This document shows positions 1-7,559 of a DNA stretch of 64,000 nucleotides, piece by piece. A program made the position numbers and the translations under genes. Within the stretch, counting starts at the first letter, position 1; the number at the start of each line of letters is the position of its first letter. Source of the DNA: Planococcus donghaensis (GTDB lineage: Bacteria > Bacillota > Bacilli > Bacillales_A > Planococcaceae); the NCBI RefSeq assembly GCF_001687665.2, contig NZ_CP016543.2:2480001-2544000 (forward strand), written 5' to 3'. The notes under the pieces were generated by a model that did no database searches, had not been told where the DNA came from, and worked only from the letters and a program-made list of their open reading frames with translations.

Positions 1-1149
1 TTTAAACTAGTAAACGATTCGTATGGACATATTATGGGTGACCAATTGTTAATTGAAGTGGCTCACCGGATAAAGTCTTGCATTAGTAAAGCCGATACGC
101 TGGCAAGACTTGGCGGCGACGAATTTATCTTATTGCTTCCAAATAGCAATTACACCCATGCGGAAGCTGTTGCCCGAAATATTTTAGAGGTGTTGACGTA
201 TGCCTTTTCGCTAAATGACGAAGAAGTATTTATCACCCCCTCAATTGGGGCTAGCTTGTTTCCAGCAGACGGCACTGATTCTGAAACGTTAGTCAAAAAT
301 GCGGATATTGCCATGTATCGTGTAAAAGAAGAAGGAAAAAACAACTTTCAATTTTTCACTTCAGAAATGAACGACTTGATCTCTCGAAAATCTAAAATTG
401 CCATGAGCATTCGCAAAGGATTGGAGGTTGGTGAATTTTCGGTTCATTACCAACCTCAAATCGATATCCTGACGGAAAATATTATTGGTGTTGAAGCGCT
501 TGTTCGCTGGAATCATGCCAAGTTAGGACCGATTTCGCCTGCTGAGTTTATTCCGATTGCTGAAGAAAACGGCATGATTCTACACATTGGTGAATTTGTT
601 CTTCGTACCGCTTGTCTTCAAACAAAAGCTTGGCAAGATGCGGGCGTTGAACCGTTCCGCGTTGCTGTCAATATTTCCGCCAAACAATTTTCACAAGGCA
701 ATATTTCTGAAGTCATCACCTCAGCTTTAGAAGACGCGCAGCTAGCCCCTGAATTTCTTGAGCTGGAATTGACGGAAAGCCTAATTCAAGGGGCGACATC
801 CGCGATTACCACCATGCAAGAATTAAAAGCAATGGGCATCCATTTATCGATTGACGATTTTGGTACAGGCTATTCTTCGTTAAGCTACTTAAAATTGTTC
901 CCGATTGATAGTTTGAAAATCGATCAATATTTTACACGCAACATCAATAAAGACCCAAAAGATGCGGCCTTAGTCGACACCATCATTCAAATGGCACGTA
1001 ATTTAGGGTTGAATGTTATCGCAGAAGGTGTAGAAACACTCGATCAGCTAGCATACTTGAAAAATAAGCGCTGTAATCAAGCACAAGGTTATTATTTTCA
1101 TAAGCCGTTATTGCCTGAGAAAATTGAAAAACTGTATTCTAAAGTCTAA
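1..1149 (+). CDS. GGDEF-EAL cyclic-di-GMP protein, 5' end outside window
   Basis: C-terminal part of a cyclic-di-GMP turnover protein. The frame is open from base 1, and the first residues (FKLVNDSYGHIMGD) are the middle of a GGDEF domain, so the ATG at 34 is internal. The diguanylate cyclase signature GGDEF is intact near residue 38. From about residue 130 an EAL phosphodiesterase domain follows with EALVRW, the NISAKQF asparagine, the ELTES glutamate, the DDFGTGYSSL acidic pair, the KIDQYF lysine and AEGVET, so both active sites look complete. Such bifunctional proteins usually carry sensory or membrane segments upstream, which cannot be seen here. A convergent terminator follows directly. 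Confidence 0.93.
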   Translation, partial: FKLVNDSYGHIMGDQLLIEVAHRIKSCISKADTLARLGGDEFILLLPNSNYTHAEAVARNILEVLTYAFSLNDEEVFITPSIGASLFPADGTDSETLVKNADIAMYRVKEEGKNNFQFFTSEMNDLISRKSKIAMSIRKGLEVGEFSVHYQPQIDILTENIIGVEALVRWNHAKLGPISPAEFIPIAEENGMILHIGEFVLRTACLQTKAWQDAGVEPFRVAVNISAKQFSQGNISEVITSALEDAQLAPEFLELELTESLIQGATSAITTMQELKAMGIHLSIDDFGTGYSSLSYLKLFPIDSLKIDQYFTRNINKDPKDAALVDTIIQMARNLGLNVIAEGVETLDQLAYLKNKRCNQAQGYYFHKPLLPEKIEKLYSKV

Positions 1150-1152
1150 TTT

Positions 1153-1194
1153 AAAAGCCCGCGCCGAGAAGTTCTCCTTCCGGTACGGGCTTTT
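1153..1194. terminator. Bidirectional terminator
   Basis: The inverted repeat AAAAGCCCG ... CGGGCTTTT lies between two convergent genes and has A/T tails on both sides, so it can end transcription from either strand. Confidence 0.8.
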
Positions 1195-2394
1195 CTATTT
1201 GCTCTCTAACAGGTTCGATAACGGGTGAATGCCAAGACTTTGTATGATTAACGATAAAATAACAACGGAAAAACTGAGTGAAATTAGTTCACTAGCCATC
1301 TCGCCATTTGCCATGGCCCCTAACTGCAACAATAAGAAGACAGACATAGACCCACGTATACCAGACCAAGAAATAAGCAACGCTTTTTTCCAAATAGCAC
1401 TATGCTGCTTTCCCGCTAATAACTTAAAGCTACTGCCAACGACAATAAAGCGAACGGCAATGCTCGCAAATAAGATCAAAATGGCGACAATCCAATTATC
1501 CCATGATAAGTATTTTGTCGCCTCAATGCCAATCAGTAAAAACAATAACGCGAGCAATGAAGGTTCGACGACGCTCCAAAACCCTGAAAGGGCTTCGCGG
1601 TAATGATCTTCTTTGTTAATGTGAGAAAACTCCCACGACAACATAATGCCCGCGGATACTGTGGCTAATACACCTGAAAATCCAAAACTTTCGGCAAGTT
1701 GAAAGGCACCATAAGCAAGTACAATGCTGAGCATAACTTGATAATCTTGGTGATGCGTAATATGAACAGCTTTACTCAATAACCACCCAACTGTCACACC
1801 AAGGAGCACACCCCCTGCTGAGACATACAGAAATTCACCGAAAGCAGCAAGCACATCAAGCGACTCTGACTGCACATACATCCCCGATAACACACTAAAC
1901 AAAACAATACTTGTGCCATCATTGATCATCGATTCGCCATCAACAATATCCGCAATGCTTTTGTCTGGTGATGATTTTTTTAAAATAGAGACAACAGATA
2001 CCGGGTCTGTAGGTGCCAAAATAGCGGCAACCACAAATGCCCCTACCAATGAAATTGAAAAAAACCAGCCGCCAATCCAATAAATAGCTAACCCGACAAG
2101 CCCCACTGTCAAACCGAGTCCCACGGTACTTAACAACCCAATAATACTCGCGTTTTTCCGCAAAGCTTTTGCTGAAAATTGATATGCAGAGACAAAAAGC
2201 AAACCCGGTAAGAAAACATCATAAATCATCGTTTCAGTTACTTTGATGTTCTCGAAATAGGGGATAAAAGACAAACCAATCCCGAGCAATACGAGGACAA
2301 CCGGTGCGGGGAAGTTTTCTTGTTTTTTATCAATAGTAAATACTAAATAGCCTATGCACAATAATATGGTCACAAGTGCAGCTGACAATGCCAT
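1195..2394 (-). CDS. CPA1-type sodium(potassium)/proton antiporter
   Basis: Integral membrane cation:proton antiporter of the NhaP/NhaK type, about 400 residues with a dozen hydrophobic segments. The family motifs ILAPTDPVSV (near residue 130) and GESMINDGTSIVLF (near residue 155, carrying the transport Asn-Asp) are present. Its role is expected to be Na+ or K+ extrusion coupled to proton entry, in pH and salt homeostasis. The start is ambiguous. An excellent GGAGG lies only 2 nt from the ATG at 2394, 8 nt from a TTG at 2388, and inside the frame if a TTG at 2403 is used. The ATG is given here; the TTG at 2388 has the best spacing. It is probably monocistronic, between two terminators. Confidence 0.85.
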   Translation of the reverse strand: MALSAALVTILLCIGYLVFTIDKKQENFPAPVVLVLLGIGLSFIPYFENIKVTETMIYDVFLPGLLFVSAYQFSAKALRKNASIIGLLSTVGLGLTVGLVGLAIYWIGGWFFSISLVGAFVVAAILAPTDPVSVVSILKKSSPDKSIADIVDGESMINDGTSIVLFSVLSGMYVQSESLDVLAAFGEFLYVSAGGVLLGVTVGWLLSKAVHITHHQDYQVMLSIVLAYGAFQLAESFGFSGVLATVSAGIMLSWEFSHINKEDHYREALSGFWSVVEPSLLALLFLLIGIEATKYLSWDNWIVAILILFASIAVRFIVVGSSFKLLAGKQHSAIWKKALLISWSGIRGSMSVFLLLQLGAMANGEMASELISLSFSVVILSLIIQSLGIHPLSNLLESK

Positions 2395-2456
2395 CCCCTC
2401 CAAAAGTGAAACATCCGTATGTATTAAATTTCCCGTAAAGTTACCTCTTAAAACAA

Positions 2457-2493
2457 AACAGCCGGACCGTCTAGTAAGCCCGGTCCGGCTGTT
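2457..2493. terminator. Terminator of the XRE regulator gene
   Basis: A 13-bp perfect stem (AACAGCCGGACCG paired with CGGTCCGGCTGTT) lies just downstream of the minus-strand regulator gene. Confidence 0.75.
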
Positions 2494-2512
2494 GTTATAG
2501 AAAATGAGAAAA

Positions 2513-2884
2513 TTATTTTGCCGCTTGTTTTTCTTGCAACATTCCTTCTTCTTTTAGCCTACGCTTAACTTGCAAATAGGAAGTAACATCCGCTATCTCT
2601 TCTTTACTTAACGGATGATCATCTACTACTAAGTTAACCGAATTTAAATCGTTTAATTGGATCAAATCAAGTTGATCGGTCGGTTGATTTCGTTCCAATA
2701 TATAATCTACAGTAACTTTAAAATAATCGGCTATCAATTGTAAATGGGAAACGCTCACTTGCTTTTTGGCACTTTCGTAACCCCATACAACTGATTTCGC
2801 TATTCCTAAATTTGAGGCTAGCTCATCTACACTCAATTGATGCTCTTCTCTTAACTCTTTTATTTTTTGTCCTATTCTCTCCAT
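2513..2884 (-). CDS. XRE-family transcriptional regulator
   Basis: Small DNA-binding protein of 123 residues. The N-terminal 65 residues form a Cro/CI-type helix-turn-helix (IGQKIKELREEHQLSVDELA ... GIAKSVVWGYESAKKQVS ... IADYFKVTVDYIL). The C-terminal half is acidic and ends in a helix (KEEIADVTSYLQVKRRLKEE), as in small phage-type or SinR-like repressors. GGGAGG precedes the ATG with good spacing. A perfect 13-bp palindrome upstream is a candidate self-operator. The target genes cannot be told; the divergent neighbour at 3078 is one possibility. Confidence 0.85.
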   Translation of the reverse strand: MERIGQKIKELREEHQLSVDELASNLGIAKSVVWGYESAKKQVSVSHLQLIADYFKVTVDYILERNQPTDQLDLIQLNDLNSVNLVVDDHPLSKEEIADVTSYLQVKRRLKEEGMLQEKQAAK

Positions 2885-2904
2885 TTTATCGCCTCCCTTA
2901 TTTC

Positions 2905-2917
2905 TATAGCGGCTATA
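2905..2917. promoter_or_regulatory. Candidate XRE operator
   Basis: TATAGC-G-GCTATA is a perfect palindrome about 20 bp upstream of the XRE start codon. Position and symmetry suggest autoregulation; this is inference. Confidence 0.4.
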
Positions 2918-3077
2918 CCTTATATATTACCCCGCTGAATCTCTATTAGAAACTAGTTAAAGTGCACTAAAAGCGATTTAGAAGCGAAATACCTATAAAA
3001 AACCTGAAATTTCAGTTAACTCTTTTTCGAATTGTGGTAAAATTGAATTAATAGAATAGGGAAAGGTGGGTATTACG

Positions 3078-3839
3078 ATGCTGAAAAAAGTAATATACAT
3101 ATTAGCGATTGTCCTCATATTTGTCATCATCTTCGGCGAAAGAAATTTAAACAATATTCAACTATCAAAAGAAAGCGCCCTCCATACGAAAACTGTGGAA
3201 ACTCAGTCAAAGGCTAACAGCTTTTCGAGCAAGTTAACTTCCGGTAAGCCAGTGACGATTGTTTTTCTCGGAGACTATGTCACATCAGATGATTCCTTGC
3301 CTGATGGCAACTTGAATCACGTGGCTTTATTAGCCAATTGGTTTAACAAAAATTATCCGGATCAAGTAAAAATTATTAACGCGGGCATGAATGCCAATAC
3401 TGTCTCTCATATGAAAAAAAGAGTTCAAAGTGATGTCCTTAAACATGTACCCGATTTAGTTGTAATTTCTGCAGGGTTAAACGATGCAGTAGGCGCTTGG
3501 AAAATACCAGTAAAAGAGTATGCAACTAATTATCAAGCGATTGTCGAAGCAATTGTTGCCACGGGGGATACGGAAGTGGTGATTCGAACTCCTAACCCTA
3601 CTACTTCTGTTGAAGAAAACGTAGAAATGAAGAGTTATATACAAGCAAGTCGTGAACTAACGGAACATGAGAAAGTATACTTGTTCGATTTTTATCAAGT
3701 GATGGCGGATGATATACATGCCAAAAACATTTCCCAACTCGAATTAATGCAAAATAAGTTGCATCCAAATATTAAAGGTCAAGCTTATCTCGCAGAGCAG
3801 TTTAAAATGTACTTTACTTCAGAACTAATCCAACCATAA
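3078..3839 (+). CDS. SGNH/GDSL-fold membrane-anchored protein, catalytic residues changed
   Basis: Protein of 253 residues with one N-terminal membrane segment (about residues 4-21) and an extracellular SGNH-hydrolase fold. Block I reads FLGDYVTSD, where the usual nucleophile serine of GDS is tyrosine. The block with Gly-x-Asn (AGMNAN) and the block SAGLND are kept. The last block reads NKLHPN instead of DxxHPN, so the acid is also lost while the histidine remains. It may therefore be a binding protein or inactive homologue rather than an esterase. The start was set at the ATG because AAAGGTGG sits 8 nt upstream; a GTG at 3066 overlaps that site. A palindromic terminator follows. Confidence 0.75.
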   Translation: MLKKVIYILAIVLIFVIIFGERNLNNIQLSKESALHTKTVETQSKANSFSSKLTSGKPVTIVFLGDYVTSDDSLPDGNLNHVALLANWFNKNYPDQVKIINAGMNANTVSHMKKRVQSDVLKHVPDLVVISAGLNDAVGAWKIPVKEYATNYQAIVEAIVATGDTEVVIRTPNPTTSVEENVEMKSYIQASRELTEHEKVYLFDFYQVMADDIHAKNISQLELMQNKLHPNIKGQAYLAEQFKMYFTSELIQP

Positions 3840-3840
3840 T

Positions 3841-3878
3841 AAAAGCGTCCGGTGATCAATTGATCACCGGACGCTTTT
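3841..3878. terminator. Perfect-palindrome bidirectional terminator
   Basis: A 38-bp perfect palindrome, AAAAGCGTCCGGTGATCAA followed by its exact complement, lies between two convergent genes. Confidence 0.85.
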
Positions 3879-3883
3879 TGAGT

Positions 3884-4858
3884 TTATTTTACTAACAGGT
3901 TTCTGGCTTCTCTAAATTCTTTAATGTGGTGATCTAATATGTGGCCGTTTTCGATGACCACAGAATTGCGAATCATGTCCGTCCAATTGCCTTCGACAAA
4001 ATGGTCGACCATTGGCGAGAATCCTTCGCTCAACACTTTTGTTACTGTGTGCGGGAACATCGCTGGTGTGTTGTCTACCGTGTAATGAATAATGCCATCT
4101 ACTGTATAAACAGGATCATCAATTGTTGACGGACGAGATGTTTCGATTTCCATGTTCGGGTCGCAACTTACATCAATAATCATCGCGCCTTTTTTCAAGC
4201 GTTTTAAGTCTTCTTTATAAATGATGCGATCCGTACGGTTCGTATCCCACATGACGCAGTTCACAAGAACATCGTAATTGACCATGTTTTTAACAAACAA
4301 CGACTCTAGCTTCCGGCCGTAAACATCCACATCTGCACCTAAGCCATGAAGAATGCGAAGTACCCCTTTTGTTGTGTGACCGTTTCCAAGAACCGCCACT
4401 TTTGTTTCATAAGGCATTTTGCCAACATATTGATAGGCCTGCAACACAGCTGCTTCCCCAGCAACTTCACGATTGCGGTAGAAAATATAACGACCGTCTT
4501 CGAACATTTCTTCCCAAGCTACCACTGTATGGTCACCCGCAAGAACGGAATCGGTAAACGCGATATCTTGTACGGCATGAGCCCAACCAATTAATAATTT
4601 CCCGGGTGTTAATTGATTAAAATAATCTGCGTTGCCTAGTTTCACATCAACAATCGCGTCGCATTTCAATACTTCTTCACGAGACACAAATTGCGCGCCC
4701 GACACTTCATATTCTGCGTCTGAATAACCAAGCGCTTCGCCATAGCCCACTTCAAAAAACAATTGCTTCATGTTTTTAATGTTTGGCATGTCTTTCGGTA
4801 AAAGCGCTCTTCGTTTTTCGTTATTTTTGTGACTGATAACAAATCCTATTGTGTAAAT
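3884..4858 (-). CDS. N5-(carboxyethyl)ornithine synthase-like dehydrogenase, probable ATT start
   Basis: Member of the alanine dehydrogenase/transhydrogenase superfamily, closest in pattern to N5-(carboxyethyl)ornithine synthase, which reductively joins pyruvate to the side-chain amine of ornithine or lysine with NADPH. The family N-terminus (xTIGFVISxKxNEKRRALLP) begins at YTIGFVISHKNNEKRR, and a Rossmann segment (KVAVLGNGHTTKG) lies near residue 165. No ATG, GTG or TTG sits at the expected start. An ideal GGAGG (4866-4870) lies 7 nt before an ATT at 4858-4856, giving 324 residues, as expected for the family. The open frame runs up to 5011, but the extra 51 residues have no family resemblance and would contain the ribosome binding site. 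Confidence 0.72.
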   Translation of the reverse strand: MYTIGFVISHKNNEKRRALLPKDMPNIKNMKQLFFEVGYGEALGYSDAEYEVSGAQFVSREEVLKCDAIVDVKLGNADYFNQLTPGKLLIGWAHAVQDIAFTDSVLAGDHTVVAWEEMFEDGRYIFYRNREVAGEAAVLQAYQYVGKMPYETKVAVLGNGHTTKGVLRILHGLGADVDVYGRKLESLFVKNMVNYDVLVNCVMWDTNRTDRIIYKEDLKRLKKGAMIIDVSCDPNMEIETSRPSTIDDPVYTVDGIIHYTVDNTPAMFPHTVTKVLSEGFSPMVDHFVEGNWTDMIRNSVVIENGHILDHHIKEFREARNLLVK

Positions 4859-4865
4859 AATAAAA

Positions 4866-4870
4866 CCTCC
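4866..4870 (-). promoter_or_regulatory. Ribosome binding site that defines the ATT start
   Basis: GGAGG on the minus strand, followed by 7 nt and ATT TAC ACA ATA GGA. It is the only strong Shine-Dalgarno sequence near the expected N-terminus of the CeoS-like protein. Confidence 0.6.
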
Positions 4871-5114
4871 AATTAATGAAATAATCGTACTCTTGGTCCG
4901 CATATAATAGGCATGTCCTAGAACAGTGACCGAACAACATTCAATAATTGTTTTCGCATGCCTCTTCCGAAAAGCTGACCTACTCTGCATCATACCATAT
5001 TTCGGAATCATTATAAGTACTTTGTAATATTGACTAAAAATAAATATAGTATGTGTGTACGAATATGGTATAAATTTTTTGTCATAACTAGAGAAATTAG
5101 ACCAATTAGAAACG

Positions 5115-5151
5115 ACATGCTCCCAAAACTAGAGAAGTTTTGAGAGCATGT
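5115..5151. terminator. Terminator of the aminotransferase gene
   Basis: Inverted repeat ACATGCTC(C)CAAAACT ... AGTTTTGAGAGCATGT, 23 bp past the stop of the minus-strand aminotransferase gene. The rest of the 4859-5173 gap is AT-rich and should hold the CeoS promoter, which I could not pin down. Confidence 0.65.
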
Positions 5152-5173
5152 AGGAAATAACTTTTTAAGCTTG

Positions 5174-6136
5174 TTATTCTTTATAAACGAGCTGGCTTTT
5201 CAACATTTTTATTAAGTATTGCATATCTTCAATGGTATAACGTTGATCGCAAGGCAACGGCAAAATATTAGCTGCGTATTGGTATTCAATGCTATCTTCT
5301 GGACAATCTGCGAGGACATTTGGCCACAACAGTGGGATGTAAATCTTATCTTGCACTAAGCTTTTTCGGATGGCTGGCCCGTCTTCTACTAAGAGAGGAT
5401 ATGCAAACGCCCCATCTGGCAATGTTAAGAGCAGAGGATTTTCCGATGCTAACTGTTCATTTAAATACGCATAGTTTTCATTGCGAAGTTGGCGTGCACG
5501 CTCGTAATCTACGGCACCCATTAAGTTGCTTGTTAACTTTGACATGGTGCGGAGTGGGGCAACTGCGAGTCCATCGTTAATGGCGATGAAATCAGCATAA
5601 TAATCGCTTGCTTTTCCTTCCGCCCGACCAAGCACATGTGTCATGCGCTCTTTTGAAATGTCTTGCTCAAGTTCTTCCGAAAGTACCGCATCTGTCGCTA
5701 AATAAGCGCCGTCTGGAACGCCAAAAAATTTGCGACACGAATAAATGGTGTCTACACCTTCTATCGGCTTTTGGAAAAAAGCTTGGCTATGATCTAAAAT
5801 TAGTTGGCTATAGCGCTCTTTCAAGGCGCGCGTTTTTTCTTCCGTAATTTGACCGTATAAATTCACAACATATAAGTACTCACCTTCGGCCAATTGCTTG
5901 TCAAAAATCGGTTGGAATTGGGCATCTACATAATAATAATCATATTCAAACCCTTGCTTGTCTAACAAAATACTGATGCAGTCACACAAATAATAAGGAA
6001 TGTGTAGTTTTTTAATTTGGCGCGCTTTTAGTAAATAAAGCAGCGCATTGCTGCCGCTATTAAGAGCTAACAAATCGCTATAAAACTCGTTACGAATCAA
6101 ATCCTCTAAACCAAAATATCCACCAATTTCTTTCAT
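5174..6136 (-). CDS. DegT/DnrJ/EryC1-type PLP aminotransferase family protein
   Basis: A 320-residue fold type I PLP protein of the sugar aminotransferase class. LDHSQAF near residue 125 supplies the aspartate that binds the pyridine nitrogen. SCRKFFGVPDGAYL near residue 140 contains the lysine expected to hold PLP. At 320 residues it is shorter than typical 370-residue DegT enzymes. Substrate not determinable; amino-sugar or surface polysaccharide synthesis is the usual role. AAGGA lies 9 nt before the chosen ATG; an upstream start at 6154 has none. It lies downstream of the FemAB-like gene on the same strand, with repeat array A between them. Confidence 0.75.
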   Translation of the reverse strand: MKEIGGYFGLEDLIRNEFYSDLLALNSGSNALLYLLKARQIKKLHIPYYLCDCISILLDKQGFEYDYYYVDAQFQPIFDKQLAEGEYLYVVNLYGQITEEKTRALKERYSQLILDHSQAFFQKPIEGVDTIYSCRKFFGVPDGAYLATDAVLSEELEQDISKERMTHVLGRAEGKASDYYADFIAINDGLAVAPLRTMSKLTSNLMGAVDYERARQLRNENYAYLNEQLASENPLLLTLPDGAFAYPLLVEDGPAIRKSLVQDKIYIPLLWPNVLADCPEDSIEYQYAANILPLPCDQRYTIEDMQYLIKMLKSQLVYKE

Positions 6137-6172
6137 ATCGGATCTTCCTTTCATCGGCCGTAATTAGACTAA

Positions 6173-6298
6173 CCGCACCTTAATTGTGAATAAGCGCACC
6201 TTTTGGAACAAATACCGCACCTCAGCGATAAATTTCCGCACCTCAAAGCGAAGTTTCCGCACCTCTCAGACTAAAAAGCGCACTTTTTCTTTCTTACT
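6173..6298. repeat. Array A: six 21-bp units with constant CCGCACCT motif
   Basis: The motif [CG]CGCACCT starts at 6173, 6194, 6215, 6236, 6257 and 6278 (the last as GCGCACTT), exactly 21 bp apart. The 13 bp between motifs differ in every unit. The array fills the space between the FemAB-like gene and the aminotransferase gene, which read in the same direction. No coding role is apparent. Confidence 0.9.
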
Positions 6299-7305
6299 CA
6301 GTTCACGGGCACCCATGATTTAATACTTCGATAAGCAGGGAAATAATCAGCATCTGGTGAGATGTTGACGACTTGGCATAATTGTTCATATGCTACGTAA
6401 TTCCATATTTTGCGTCCAATATAATACTCTAAATCTTCATTACGTCCGAATTTCTTTTTAAAAAGATACAGCTTGTCGTCAAGTTCACCAGTTCGCCCTC
6501 CGCCGTGATGAATTAGCTTTTTATTGTTTTCCTTGCCCCAAAGCGCCAACGCATATTGCAAAATATAAGCCGGTGCAAGTTCATGATATTCCTGAAGTGT
6601 ACCGGTAAGGTGAATATGTATATAGTCACCGTAAACAAAATTTAAACTCATGCCGATTACTTTCCCTTTATAACTTGCTTCTACCACAACTAAGTAATCG
6701 CCAAGGCCATCGATACATCGCTGAAAATACACCTCATCGAAATAATAAATTTTTTCAGCCGCGTTTCGCTCCATTGTGGAATAATACAGTTCTTTAAAGT
6801 CGGTTAAATCATTTGGGTGATCGACCACTCGATACTCGACTCCTGCCTTTAACCCACGGCGAATATCCCTTCGACTTGACGCTGAATATTCTGTGAGGAT
6901 GGGATCAGGTATGTCAGCGAGTCGTGTTTGAATCGTATATCGCTTGAAAGTGAGGTCATAAAAGCTCTGAAAGTCCAAGTGATTCCGGATAATAGGATGA
7001 AAGCGAACAAACTCGGACACAATGTGATTATCCCTACAATACTCTCCAAATGCCTGTTTAAATGCGTTCACCAGCTCTTGTTTATCTTCGCTTTTCCCTT
7101 CCACAATTCGGGGGCCCCCATATCCATATGGAGTCACGAGATCATAGTATACTCGATCGTCTAACTTGATCGGAATTTCACATTTGATGAACAAATAACG
7201 GACAACCCCAAGGGAATGTCGAAAGATAAATTCTTCACACTTACCGTTTTCTATTTCCTCATACAAATGTGCATACTCTTTTTCAAAGTAAATGTCTTCG
7301 TTCAT
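6298..7305 (-). CDS. FemAB-like / GNAT-fold acyltransferase family protein
   Basis: A 335-residue cytoplasmic protein resembling the double-GNAT proteins of the FemAB/peptidoglycan-bridge type (also called BioF2-like acetyltransferases). Supporting segments are the central SSRRDIRRGLKAGV (near residue 143), a region like YYSTMERNAAEKIYYF, and the C-terminal HHGGGRTGELDDKLYLFKKKFG, which matches the G-G-x-x...LYxFKxxFG end of that group. It probably moves an aminoacyl or acyl group to a cell-wall or polysaccharide precursor; substrate unknown. AAAGGAGAGG precedes the ATG. Pairing with a sugar aminotransferase suggests a surface-glycan role (inference). Confidence 0.65.
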   Translation of the reverse strand: MNEDIYFEKEYAHLYEEIENGKCEEFIFRHSLGVVRYLFIKCEIPIKLDDRVYYDLVTPYGYGGPRIVEGKSEDKQELVNAFKQAFGEYCRDNHIVSEFVRFHPIIRNHLDFQSFYDLTFKRYTIQTRLADIPDPILTEYSASSRRDIRRGLKAGVEYRVVDHPNDLTDFKELYYSTMERNAAEKIYYFDEVYFQRCIDGLGDYLVVVEASYKGKVIGMSLNFVYGDYIHIHLTGTLQEYHELAPAYILQYALALWGKENNKKLIHHGGGRTGELDDKLYLFKKKFGRNEDLEYYIGRKIWNYVAYEQLCQVVNISPDADYFPAYRSIKSWVPVN

Positions 7306-7415
7306 ATGACCTCTCCTTTAAAATTGGGTTTATCTCTTTTTGCAATTATGATACTATTTTATCACTCCAATTACTAAAAATACAGACAATTAAGAAAACT
7401 ATTGCAATCATAAAG

Positions 7416-7440
7416 AAACGCTACCATTTTGGTAGCGTTT
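7416..7440. terminator. Hairpin terminator
   Basis: AAACGCTACC-ATTTT-GGTAGCGTTT, a 10-bp perfect stem with T-rich flanks. It lies between two minus-strand genes and most likely ends transcription of the protease-nuclease gene. Confidence 0.7.
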
Positions 7441-7559
7441 TCAAGGATTTTATTAACATATTGCTCCTTACATTTCACATATTCTCTAGGTATGCTAGCC
7501 TGAACTGCTTACCTTATCGTCTCTTCTACACGCAACGCTTTCAAGTTCTAAAATCATTA

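Noticed and set aside
1229..1603. 124-codon plus-strand frame
   Set aside because: Antisense shadow of the antiporter gene, which has clear family motifs.
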